In this document: positions 54,940-64,000 of the stretch, piece by piece
Layout: each line of letters starts with the position of its first letter
Numbering within the stretch: position 1 is the first letter of the stretch
DNA from: Roridomyces roridus
Taxonomy: Eukaryota > Basidiomycota > Agaricomycetes > Agaricales > Mycenaceae
Assembly (NCBI GenBank): GCA_029378245.1
Contig: JARKIF010000004.1
Coordinates: 1,674,001-1,738,000, forward strand
Length of the DNA: 64,000 bases
Reading direction: 5' to 3'
Notes under the pieces: generated by a model
What the model was told of the DNA's origin: nothing
Seen by the model: only the letters and a program-made list of their open reading frames with translations
Databases searched by the model: none
Translations under genes and position numbers: made by a program

Positions 54940-55206
54940 GTGAACGAGGTCAACTTGATCCATTTGCTGCATTTTCCACCGTTCTTATTATACGCCCAGT
55001 TTCAGACGAGCTTGAAGATGATCGACGGTGGCGTGAAAGCGCAGAGTTATTTTGTAAAAACACAAGTCGAGCGTATCACACGCAAGATGGGTCTTCTCTT
55101 TGGTTCTCGCCCGGGTACCTTGACGGGGATTCCGCTGGCGTGCAGTATGGATCCAGCGGGCTTTCGGCAACTGGCTTCCGCAGAGCGCACCGAGTGGACC
55201 GGTGAC
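54940..55206 (+). pseudogene. 5' exon of the cargo gene, cut by a MITE
   Basis: An open frame (GGVKAQSYFVKTQVERITRK, RPGTLTGIPLACSMDPAGF, QLASAERTEWTGD) ends in TAG created by the first bases of the MITE. Excising the MITE and one 8-bp repeat lets the frame continue through AKRSLEYVKESRLAEE. No family is recognised. Whether it was originally joined to the downstream zinc-finger-like frame is not certain. Confidence 0.45.
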
Positions 55207-55568
55207 TAGGGATCGGCACGGGTAAACCCGCGGGTATCTAAGGGTCTACCCGTACCCGTACCCGTGGTGGCTGTGTAACCGTACCCGCGGGTACGGGTAC
55301 GGGTTACCCGCGGGTTGGTGGCCGAGATGGCGGCAGTTCAGTGCTGAGGGCAATTTTTTTGGTTGAATTCATATGCTTTGATGCTCAACAGGGTGAATTG
55401 AATGTACTTACAGTTTGAAAACCCCATGCTCGGTGTCGAAACGGCACATTCGCCGGCTTGGCGGCTTACCCGCGGGTCACGGGTACCCAGATCGGCTACC
55501 CGTACCCGTACCCGCGCGGGTAAAACCCGTCTACCCGCGCGGGTTACCCGTACCCGTGCCGATGCCTA
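55207..55568. mobile_element. hAT-type MITE, 362 bp, nested insertion
   Basis: Inverted ends TAGGGATCGGCACGGGTA and TAGGCATCGGCACGGGTA (complement on the right), with perfect 8-bp target duplication CCGGTGAC (55199-55206 and 55569-55576). Both arms are made of alternating ACCCGT / ACGGGT and CCCGCGGG words; the 150-bp centre is AT-rich. No coding capacity. Confidence 0.9.
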
Positions 55569-55613
55569 CCGGTGACGCCAAGCGCTCTCTCGAATATGTG
55601 AAAGAGTCTAGGC

Positions 55614-57076
55614 TTGCCGAAGAAGTCTCCTCGGAAGCCGCATGTCAAGAACCAGGGTTCAAGACGTCCACCTCGATCCCTTTCTCCCCTCTCTGATTCT
55701 GATGGTAGTAGCTCCCCACTCCTTTCGCCGAGGGCCCGTACTTCCGACCTGATCCCACCAATCACTGTCGAAGGGAAGATCGACTGCCCCCGCTGTCATA
55801 TGCAAGACACGCTCACCACTGACGATCGCCTGGACACGGTTCAATGCCGTTCTTGCGGTATTTACGCCCATCTCGGCTGCGTTGCGGATGGTTCAGTTGA
55901 GGCGTGGAAATGCCCGAAATGTTTGGTGTCTCAGCAGTTGAGATTCCCGAACTCGATCAACGGTGAGAATCCTACGGCGTGCTTGAACTTACGATTGATT
56001 TCGTTACCTGTATAGTTTCCTCGACGACCCTGGGACCATCCATCTATTACCTACCAAAGTGCCGTTCAACCGAGACACGAAGTGGGTACCTGCGCTGTTC
56101 GTGGATTTCGATCCCGACCGGAGTGGTGCGGAATACGCGTTCCAATGCGCACCCGGGACCATATTGGATGAAATCGGGTTTCCTGACACCTTCAATATAT
56201 CCTCACACGACTGGGATCATACTATTCGCGGCGCATACCCACCCGTCACAGACCAGGTGCGTTTATTTGACTATTGTGCACTCAGTCGGTTCCAGATGCG
56301 GAGGAGTTTCCGCCGTTCGACCCACAATTACTGCAGCTCTTCAGAGTTGCCATCCCATCCATTTCGGCCCTCATCGTTCAAGACGATCGCAGCCATCTTA
56401 TCATACACAACTTCTATAAAAATGGCCAAGTGGATGGATGGAAGGCGAGCGATTGGGTCTTTTGGGCGTCGGGCTTTTCTCCTTGTCCTGCCCTTGCTGC
56501 TATAATTGACAGGGCGATTTTGGAGCTGGCTAGGGTCCTCCCGCAAGATAACGAATACGCACGGCCAATGTTCTCTTTCGTCATCTTGCCATGCAGTTCA
56601 CTCTAGGGGAGCCGTTCGCCCTCAACGGCGACACATTCGACAAGATTCATACCGGCAGTCTCTTACTCACCACTCCGCCTGGTGTTCATGTGCTCCAGTC
56701 CATGCTAGCGCAGCATCGTGGTGTTGGCTCCGTCATCGGCGGGAGCAGCCGCGTCTTTGAGCCGCACACACGGTACGATGCTTCTCCACGGCTCACCTTT
56801 TTCAACCGCCTCCGTCAAAATCCCGCCGTCAAGCCTGAGATTCCTGTTATCTTGGAGGGAAGACAGATCTCCTCTGTCGCGGATATCCCCCCACCCCCTC
56901 CGCCGCTGCCGAGGCCAACACCGAAGCCCTTGTACGGACAGTTCAGGACGCGCAAGACTGGTGACGTTGACGACAGTGCCGATGAAGTAGACTCGGGTGT
57001 GGGGGAGGAGGAACCGAAGCCGAAGAGGACAAAGTGGGCGCCTGCTGCTACTCCCCCGGGTGTGCGGCGTACTTAG
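55614..57076 (+). CDS. Hypothetical protein with PHD/zinc-finger-like segment
   Basis: From ATG 55614 (MPKKSPRKPHVKNQGSRR) a basic leader is followed by a Cys/His cluster with the spacing of a PHD finger: CPRCHM, CRSCGIYAHLGC, then WKCPKC (about residues 56-105). After one or more introns near 55960-56020 come WVPALFVDFDPDRSGAEYAF and FNISSHDWDHTIRGAYPPV, an intron near 56256, then FPPFDPQLLQLFRVAIPSIS, HLIIHNFYKNGQVDGWKASD, further exons with MQFTLGEPFALNGDTF and GSVIGGSSRVFEP, and a Pro-rich, acidic and basic tail to TAG at 57076. I do not recognise the middle domain. It lies inside a transposon and may be captured host sequence or an element-specific gene; chromatin or protein binding is plausible from the finger only. 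Splice junctions were not all verified. Confidence 0.55.
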
Positions 57077-57748
57077 TACGCGGCAAAGAAGTAAGCGGGG
57101 TGTGAATAAACCTGCCGAGAAGACTGTCGAGACAGACTAATTTACAATAGATTGAATCGATACTTATTGTCGTACTTACTGGGATTGGCGTACGGAGTGC
57201 ATCAGAATGTTCAAAATGTGGAGAAAATACATACTTGAAATGTACTCAAATTACCGTCTGTGACCGGCGGCAAGTCTGCGCCAGGTGGAATTCAAGCTGA
57301 GTGCGATCGGCGCCAGTGGATGTCACACTGCCGCCGTCACGCGGGTAATTTGGCGCCGATCACTGCGCCAATTGCGCCAACTGCGCCTCCGGCGGCAATT
57401 TCACCGTGCCCCAACGGCGGTGACTGTGGGTTCCAGATGCGCTACAGACGAAGGTTAGATTTCAATTATACAGAACAGCCATGCAACGCACCTTGGGTGA
57501 ATCCCAGAACAACTTGGACACGACTCCGACACGCAAATCGACAAAGACTGGGTCCTGCACTTCCGTGAAGAAAGCATATTTATATCTATGGGAGGCAAGG
57601 TGAGAAAGCTGTATGGCCATGAGGAGCAGTATCCCAGCGTACCCGAGAGGGTCGTGGTGGCCCAGAGGGATGATAGTATATTCGGATTCCGCCAGCTATG
57701 TGTGTGACCACCGAGGCTTGAGGGTTCCAGACAGTCCGTCGAGAAGGG

Positions 57749-58440
57749 TCAAGATTCCTCTTTGCGCATCGTTGAACAGGAAAAGGAGAATGGAAACCAA
57801 GTAGCGGGACTTCCGACTCGGGACTCGGGAGCACCGACGTCACGGGACGACAAGAAACCTGTATGATTAGTCAATAGTCGTCCACTGGTAAAATCCCAGT
57901 CGGCATACGCACAGAAAGACGTCCCGGCGTCCATGCTATGAGTTGCCGACGAGCCAGGAAGCATGTGGAATGGTAACGGGCTTGCGAGCGAAAAAGGCAC
58001 GTTGTAGAGACTGTTTTTGGTTGAAGTGAGCAAGAAAATGAGGAGGAATGGTTGTGAACTCACACGGCGTTGCTAACATGCTTAATGAATACCTTTTCGT
58101 CGTCTTTGGTTGTGACAGCGTCCCTGAGTCCTTTGAGGTGGGCGTGGATCTATAAAGCACCCTTAGTCGTCGCACAAGGAGGAAAGGTCACTTTCGGGAC
58201 AAACCATAGTTTTGGACTCTGTCCTCAATCCCGCGTTCCACGGCATCCCGAGGGGAGGTATGCGATACCGAGGGGCGGTGAGGCCGGCGAGACCCTCAGC
58301 GAGGATGCAGTTGAAGCCTTTTGCAAAGTTCATGTAGATGGGAGTGCGGTAGAAAGAGATATACTCCTGAATGATCACGAAAATGGACCCAACGTCAGTC
58401 ACTTCACTGGCAGGTTATCCAGGAATCAGCAAATACGGTG
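57749..58440 (-). CDS. Hypothetical protein, 3' exons
   Basis: Three exons can be joined in phase: about 58210-58410 (DVGSIFVIIQEYISFYRTPI, AKGFNCILAEGLAGLTAPRY), about 58070-58156 (IHAHLKGLRDAVTTKDDEKV, FIKHVSNAV) and 57749-58020 (LYNVPFSLASPLPFHMLPGS, then a Ser-rich end and TGA). The 5' part between 58440 and 58880 is not resolved; open frames run on both strands there, and a plus-strand frame at 58371-58589 competes. No family was recognised. Confidence 0.45.
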
Positions 58441-58639
58441 CGGACTGGTTTTGGGCCGGGTGTTATTCATCGCGCAAAATTCTCGCTCCGAAAAATCTCG
58501 CCCATTTGTCATTTTCTTATCGGACACTGACCAAAGACATAGAGGCGTTTGGTCTACATACTCTGAAGCAAGGGTGCCCAATTGGATGACATGTGATCGC
58601 ATATGATCGACGATGACGAGCATGTGGCTGTGACGAACG

Positions 58640-58646
58640 TATATAA
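58640..58646 (+). promoter_or_regulatory. TATA box of the small gene at 58682
   Basis: TATATAA lies 42 bp before the ATG at 58682, giving a very short predicted leader. Its downstream gene is the only one in the direction of reading. Confidence 0.5.
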
Positions 58647-58681
58647 GGCGACTTTGGGTTGCGGGTTCTCATCAAATTCCC

Positions 58682-59290
58682 ATGTTTCGTCTTCCACAAC
58701 TTGCGAAAACAGGTCGCGCTTTCTCGGGTGTCCGTAATCATATGAATGTGATAGCAGGCATCCCTTCCTTTGCGCACATCTGACCCACCGGCTTTCAGGG
58801 ACCTTCTGACCTATGGAATCCCAAACCTGGGGACTGGAACTACTACTCGACCGACCACGCTCTCCATTTCCGAGACCCATTTCCTCCTGTCATGGCAAAT
58901 TCCATCGACCGCTACAAACCTATCTATGCAAAGTGGCACAAACTCCGACACATCCCACTCCCCAACACATGGTCTTCCGATTGGCGTTATTGGGACCATG
59001 GACCGGAGGTCAATCGGCTCCAGCGGTGGTTCCAGCTGGAGTATGGTATCAAGGGACCCATCCAACCGATGGCCTTCCTCGCCGATCAGCCCGAGTCCGT
59101 CTTCGCATTCGAGACACGTGGGGGTTATTATATCTGGGATGGCGCCGCTTCCGTGTTGGAGAAATATGTCGCTCGATTCGAGAGCCACGAAGACTTTTTG
59201 AAGCGGTTGGACAAGGAGAAGATGGTGCGGGTGGTCAGTTTGAACGAGGATCGTTACAAGGCACAGATGTGCGTAGAGGTTCCTCTTTGA
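58682..59290 (+). CDS. Small protein with mitochondrial-type leader
   Basis: Exon 1 (58682-58747) and exon 2 (58799-59290) join in phase over a 51-nt GT-AG intron to 185 residues. The first 20 residues (MFRLPQLAKTGRAF and onward) are basic, hydroxylated and free of acids, like a mitochondrial presequence. The body is Trp/Tyr-rich (GDWNYYSTDHALHFRDPFPP, YAKWHKLRHIPLPNTWSSDW, RGGYYIWDGAASVLEKYVAR). I do not recognise the family. The start is chosen for the TATA box at 58640 and the leader. It is convergent with the minus-strand gene at 59324. Confidence 0.6.
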
Positions 59291-59323
59291 ACTGCGGCTG
59301 ATTTTGTTTGTCGTCGTCACCTC

Positions 59324-59803
59324 TTACATTTTATGAGACTCCTTTACCTTCCTTGCAAACTGCTGGACTGTGTTTTCTTTACTTTCACAAGCTGCCCATT
59401 TGGTGTCCGCGCATACGGCAAACTCATTCCCGCCGACGAGTTCCGTATGGAGGCCCGGAGCACCGCGCTTTGAAACGCGATGATAACCGATGACGGCCGC
59501 TGTCAACGAGCGTTCCGAAGCAGGACCCCGTAACCACCGGCATATTCTGCCGTATTCGAACATTGATTTGACATGCGGCATCGCGCCGACTCTGATGAGA
59601 TGATGAATGATGAATGATGAATACACACCCAAAGCGTTTCCAGGTGGAATCCAGCTGGCGAGCATCTGTAGTACACGTAAATCTGTCGGCTGGAACTCAC
59701 TTGTCATACTGCCAGATTCCATACTTTCCGGCTTTCCATCGAATGGGTGCCACACGGATCCAGCTTCACGTAGATACAGCTGGAAGAATCGGGTGGCATC
59801 CAA
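59324..59803 (-). CDS. Hypothetical protein, partly duplicated at 61 kb
   Basis: One open frame of 159 residues from MDATRFFQLYLREAGSVWHP. Two short GT-AG introns are also possible (about 59667-59699 and 59593-59629), giving a shorter product. The downstream segment FEYGRICRWLRGP, AAVIGYHRVSKRGAPGL is found again in inverted orientation at 61050-61170 with mostly conservative changes, which supports it being coding. No family was recognised. Confidence 0.5.
   Translation of the reverse strand: MDATRFFQLYLREAGSVWHPFDGKPESMESGSMTSEFQPTDLRVLQMLASWIPPGNALGVYSSFIIHHLIRVGAMPHVKSMFEYGRICRWLRGPASERSLTAAVIGYHRVSKRGAPGLHTELVGGNEFAVCADTKWAACESKENTVQQFARKVKESHKM
59439..59573 (-). repeat. Inverted repeat, left arm (exon duplicated at 61.05 kb)
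   Basis: About 135 bp matching 61036-61172 in the opposite orientation (about 90 percent by eye). Landmarks are GGAGCACCGCGCTTTGAAAC on the left and its complement near 61149, and CATATTCTGCCGTATTCGAA on the left with its complement near 61055. Confidence 0.85.
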
Positions 59804-59879
59804 CCAATTTGACGGCTTCTGTCCAGATCATTCATATCTGGCTGTCGGGCTCCACCCATCCTGCAACTAGGTCGTGCTC

Positions 59880-61035
59880 AATGTAGTACTTAGTATCGAA
59901 AATCAGATGCATTGGAATTTGTAACGGACAAAAAGAGACACTGGATTCAATAATTTACGGCCCAGGACCTGTGCCCTCCTCTTCACTGCCCACACCCAAA
60001 GTTCAATTGCCCACCGTGGCGCGTCCATGGTGGGTCGTCAGCGTGCGTGTGATGCGGGATGAGTGCGGTTGTGGCCCTGGATAATTGGGATGAGTTTTCG
60101 GCAGCGGGGAATGAAGGATACACACACCATGCCGCCCGCTTCGATGCCCTCGCATGCTACGGTCGAATCCTCTCGAATCTCCCAGAAGCACTGCCCCTTT
60201 CGTCGGCGGCGCGTGCCGGTTGCACTGGAAAAGATGATTAAATGCGAGCGCTGTCTAAGTTACAAACAACGCACCATTGTGGTAACCCGGACACAGACAG
60301 CTAGCACGGTGCGGCAGCGGTGGCCTAGAGCGGAATGAGCGAGAGAAAGGGGGGTGGGCGGGACACGCACCCCGAGGAACTCCGTCAAGAACTGGGTGAG
60401 GAAGGCGGACACTGCGGGGCAGGATCATTAGTTACTAGGTCAAAAGGGGCGCAGCAACGCACCAAGGCTGCACTGTCTAGAATACACAATCTCCGCGTTG
60501 TCCTTGAGCTCGCCAAAGCCTTGAGCTGGATAAGCATGGCGAACGGGAGAGAAACGGCGCCTGGGGAAGGTTAGAGTTGTGCCGCCGGAATGCCTAACAA
60601 CGCACGATAGGTAATGACGCCGGTGATAGTCAGAGGGATTGCGAAGGGCGAGTGCAGCTAGAGATCGTCGCAGCCTGTCAGACGGAGGATACAACTTGAA
60701 GGGAGGGAAGACACGCACCAACTTCATCCTGAGGGCTTTGACTGTAACGAGGTACGAGTTAATACTATATAGCGTCTGGTTGCAAGAGACTACCGTGGAT
60801 TCAACATGCTCACAAGCATGTAGTCGGATGGATGGCTTGTTCAATATCTCGAGGAGATCCTGGGATGCACTCCAACGAGCTTGAGGAAGAATATGAGGGC
60901 ATGGACTATTCAAGCAGTTGCGCACACCAGTCATATTGCATGGAGTTCCAAAACTTGAAGCTTGCAGTCCGAGTGGAAATCCGAAAATGTCATCATAACA
61001 TGTTTGGAGAGTCGGCGCGTCCGTAAATCAACTGA
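59880..61035. other. Unresolved stretch between inverted repeat arms
   Basis: Contains frames at 60063-60338 and 60440-60934 without recognised content. Could be the interior of a small element with the inverted repeat arms as ends, or simply intergenic sequence between an exon and its inverted copy. Confidence 0.3.
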
Positions 61036-61220
61036 CCTATTGTCAAATCACTGTTCGAATACGGCAGAATATGCCGGTGGTTACGGGGTCCTACTTCGGA
61101 ATGCTCGTTGACAGCGGCTATCATGGATTATCATCGCGTTTCAAAGCGCGGTGCTCCAGGCCTCCATAGTTCCGCGGTGCTTACTAATGATCCCAGAGTT
61201 TGTCCTCTCCCTCAAGCACT
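61036..61220 (+). pseudogene. Inverted copy of an exon of the gene at 59324-59803
   Basis: The plus strand reads FEYGRICRWLRGPTSECSL, AAIMDYHRVSKRGAPGLH, then diverges (SSAVLTNDPRVCPLPQALIP). The reading frame is preserved, but no start or splice context is apparent, so it is taken as a duplicated fragment. Confidence 0.6.
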
Positions 61221-61564
61221 CATACCCAACGCACAGTGAACGGACAGACGGCAAACGGGTATCGTATTAGAAGGTGAGCTTCTCCGCTCGTGTTTTTGGT
61301 CCATACGTCTGAGAGAGTCATATCAAGCGCTCGTCTTTGAAATCCTCGTCGAATGCAGCAACTCCCTTCCGAATTTCGTGGGCCTCCTTGTGCCACCGTG
61401 CCGTTCGAGCCCTTTTACTCAGAATCTGACGCCCATGGAAATTCTCGGGCGCTTGCCAGCCAAGATAGGCTCTCTCAACGAGGCAGGGACGCCTCGTGGG
61501 TCTTGATACATAACACCCTCTGTGAGGACGTACATACACAGATACCACCCACCTCCCACCCACG

Positions 61565-64000
61565 ATGAGCACACTGCGTCGCCTCATCTCGCGCCGCGGT
61601 ACCAGCACCAATGGTCATGGGGACGGCGGTACTCCCCGTCCCAGTACGAGTGACTCTGACCACGACGAGCCTGTGGATGCGCCACATGCCGGAGAAGAGT
61701 CTGCCATCTCTTCCAGCGACTATGCACGCCGTCGTAGGGAGCTTATGGCTCTTTATAGAGATCTTCGAGCGCTTGGGTTCGTGCCAGTTCGCTATGTCGC
61801 CGTCTCTGACATTTCCTTGCAGAGCAAATGCCTTTCTGGATGTACCCAATATAACAGTCATCGGTGGTCAATCTGGTTCGTTTTTTTCTCTCCACTTGAT
61901 ACCTATTTTGACACGTCCGGTGTAGCTGGGAAGAGTTCACTTGTAGAAGCTGTATCTGGTGTAAATCGCCTTTCTACTCGTCGATTTCATCCTGATCCTA
62001 TTTTAGATCAACGTACCTCGCGACAGCGGGACGTGCACAAGGTGAGATAGTTTCACAGAATTTATCGTTACAGAATTGACCGCAAATATCCCAGATGTCC
62101 TATGGAGTGCACAATGTCGGGCGAGAGCGACTCCTGGTCCTGCCAGATCTCCCTGCGATTCGATTACAAACAAGACGGCAGCAAATACGCTACACCCGAG
62201 ACCCATGCGTTTGGATCGATCCTTACAGATAAAACCGCCGTTGAGCTGTGGCTCCGTCGCGCCCAAGCAGCGATCCTGCATCCTCACATTCAATATCAAA
62301 ACTTTTACACCAAGACGGAGGACCAGCTGAAAAACCCACCGGCGGATGACCGACGCCTATCGTTTTCCAAAAACGCGGTTTTGGTGGAGTTGCGGGATTC
62401 TACACTCACTGGTGAGGAACATTATACTTCCTGGCCGTTCCCTGCGCTAACGAATCAAGACCTTGGGTTTGTCGACCTCCCCGGACTCATTCAAAACGAC
62501 GCCCCAGAAGCAATTAGAGTTGTCCGCGATCTGACCGTTTCGCGCATCACCGCCAGGAAGACACTCATTCTCGTTACGATCCCAATGAGCGGCAAGTTTT
62601 TCCGCACTCGTTTTGTCTGTAATTCTGACAAGTGTGTAGATGATTTACAGAACCAGGAAGCCGCTCGGCTTGCCAAGGAGGCTGATCGTGATGGAGTGCG
62701 TACTATTGGTACGTGTTCTACAGCCATACCGAGACGCCTTTTTCAGACCCAATGATTAGCTGTGCTCACCAAACCGGATCTATTGGGACCTGGCGCAACA
62801 GGATCGCGGCAAACGTGGACGGACGTGTTGGAGGGCCGTCGGTTCGAACTCAAGCACGGATATTATTGTGTTCGTCTTCCAGATGACGCAGAGCGTGCGC
62901 AAGCCATCACCAAGTCCGAGTCCGAGCGGCGTGCCACGGAGTATTTTGATTCCACGCAGCCTTGGCGAGATATTGCGGATCGCAGTCGGTTCGGGGTACC
63001 GAACCTTTCGGCGTGCTTGAGCAGGCTGCTCGTCAGTCATATGGAGGACAGGTACAGTTCTCCTTGCGTGAAATTCGACTCCAACTGATTCTTTTGACTA
63101 GCCTTCCTGGACTCCGACGCCAGGTCGCGGGGCTGCTCGAGAAATGCAGCGACGACCTGAATCGGCTTCCGTCACCGCCCGTCAGCGACAGCGAGCCCGC
63201 GGCAGCGGTTCTCCTCATGGTGACGGAATTCTGCAGGGCTTTTCGTGCCGCGGTATTTGGGGACACGGAAGACTACAAGGCTTTTGTTCAGACGAACCGA
63301 CAGCATTATGGCCAATTCCAAGCCGACATCAAGTGCACTGTTCCCGATTTCCGGCCGTTCTCAGGTCATGTCAACTATCGAAATCCGAATCTGGACGTTG
63401 TCGAGACGAGAGATGGTGTCGAGCCGGTCGGCCCGTTGGACTTGGTGGACGTGCGGCAGGTGATTACAGGGTATGTTGGCTTGCTTTTCCTCTTGATAAT
63501 AGTGTTCTCATTATCATACAGTTCCATTACCTGGGAGCTGCCGAGCCATGTCCCATTTGACGCGATGAAGAGCCTCGTTTCGCGGTTTACTGGCCAATGG
63601 AGAAACCCGTCTTTGGCGTGCTTCCAAGCTGTCGTCAAAGGCGCCTCGGATTTTCTGTCGGACACGCTCATGGAGAAATATTTTGCGCAATTTACGCAAC
63701 TGAAAGAGTACATCCGGTGCGTCTTTTACTTGATCTCCCTTTGTTGTTGCTCAATTCGGATATCTAGAGAACTCACATGCGCGGAACTCGAGCGCTGTCG
63801 AGTCGAGGCCCTGAAGACGCTCGAGAAGATGCTGGTCCTCGAGAGGGTACCGCTCTTTACCCAGAACACGGATCATTTGCAGTCGGAGACCCACGCTTGG
63901 CTTGGGCGGTACAACAGTGTCCATTACCATTCAAGGCATTATTTGTCGGGTCGTCCTCGATCCCCTTCCCCCCCTGCCGTGCGCTATATTGAAATCGAGG
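61565..64000 (+). CDS. Dynamin-family GTPase, 5' part
   Basis: Eleven exons (61565-61776, 61823-61875, 61926-61960, 62007-62041, 62095-62411, 62460-62591, 62640-62708, 62760-63051, 63102-63470, 63522-63716, 63768 to the edge) join in phase; the gene continues beyond the window. All GTPase motifs are present: G1 GGQSAGKSSLVEAVSG, G2 VPRDSGTCTRCP, G3 FVDLPGL, G4 LTKPD. A stalk follows (LPGLRRQVAGLLEKCSDDL, DYKAFVQTNRQHYGQFQADI, GQWRNPSLACFQAVVKGASD). Its organisation is that of the Mx/dynamin-related large GTPases frequent in mushroom genomes, which self-assemble on membranes; no transmembrane or PH segment is seen in the part present. The sixth intron (62592-62639) has a GC donor (GCAAGT). The N-terminal 60 residues are Ser/Arg-rich and disordered. 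Confidence 0.9.

Larger units (their letters stand above)
54450..57412 (+). mobile_element. DNA transposon of about 2.96 kb carrying a zinc-finger-like gene
   Basis: Imperfect terminal inverted repeats (GGGCCTGGAGAAATTGCCGC left; complement of GGGGCACGGTGAAATTGCCG right) and flanking 8-bp direct repeats AACGGCGG (54442-54449 and 57413-57420) define it. Subterminal regions (54450-54870 and 57255-57410) are dense in GGCGCC and GCGCCA words. The 8-bp duplication suggests a hAT-like mechanism, but no hAT transposase core is present. The cargo is the gene at 54940-57076, and a MITE is nested inside (55207-55568). Confidence 0.7.

Overview
This is a stretch of nuclear genome from a filamentous basidiomycete, almost certainly an Agaricomycete. 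The signs are very short introns (mostly 40-57 nt), a terpene synthase of mushroom type, runs of F-box proteins with the leader typical of Agaricales, Plavaka (KDZ) and hAT transposons with fungal-style subterminal repeats, and a U2 snRNA gene with a Pol II TATA box. The genus cannot be fixed; the expanded F-box and phosphotransferase families would fit a Mycena-like genome, but that is a guess.

Layout. 0-6 kb: a partial disordered protein, a terpene-synthase-like gene whose metal-binding motifs are all degenerate, a local tandem duplication that left a relic of the next gene, a frameshifted F-box gene and an intact F-box gene. 7.5-13.7 kb: a two-gene Plavaka-type transposon (transposase plus a divergent DUF6532-like gene). 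13.9-26 kb: three paralogous APH-like kinase genes. One is stopped by a nonsense codon, one is split by a 3.27-kb hAT element with a clean 8-bp target duplication and by a second insertion, and one is essentially whole. A U2 snRNA gene lies at 23.07 kb. 27.6-35.6 kb: an F-box gene, a small tail-anchored protein, the DNA polymerase epsilon histone-fold subunit (Dpb4/POLE3) and a 15-exon P-type cation ATPase of ENA type. 36-50 kb: an F-box gene and two paralogous F-box plus C2H2 genes, separated by poorly resolved sequence and a long-TIR MITE. 50-57.5 kb: two further transposons, one carrying a zinc-finger-like gene and itself hit by a hAT-type MITE. 57.5-64 kb: small uncharacterised genes and the 5' two-thirds of a dynamin-family GTPase that runs off the right edge.

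The most unusual thing is a dispersed unit of about 0.45-0.85 kb present eight times (near 5.5, 26.1, 31, 37.5, 40.4, 42.8, 52.4 and 53.3 kb). Each copy has a TATA box followed by a small palindrome, apparent 50-nt introns, and a conserved 3' domain that folds into two hairpins. Paired substitutions between copies keep the stems. No shared reading frame is visible, so it looks like a multicopy structured non-coding RNA or a SINE-like repeat with its own promoter. Three copies stand head-to-head with F-box genes.

Two conserved genes (Dpb4 and the ENA-type ATPase) carry single-base frame breaks that may be assembly errors. Several introns use GC-AG splice sites.
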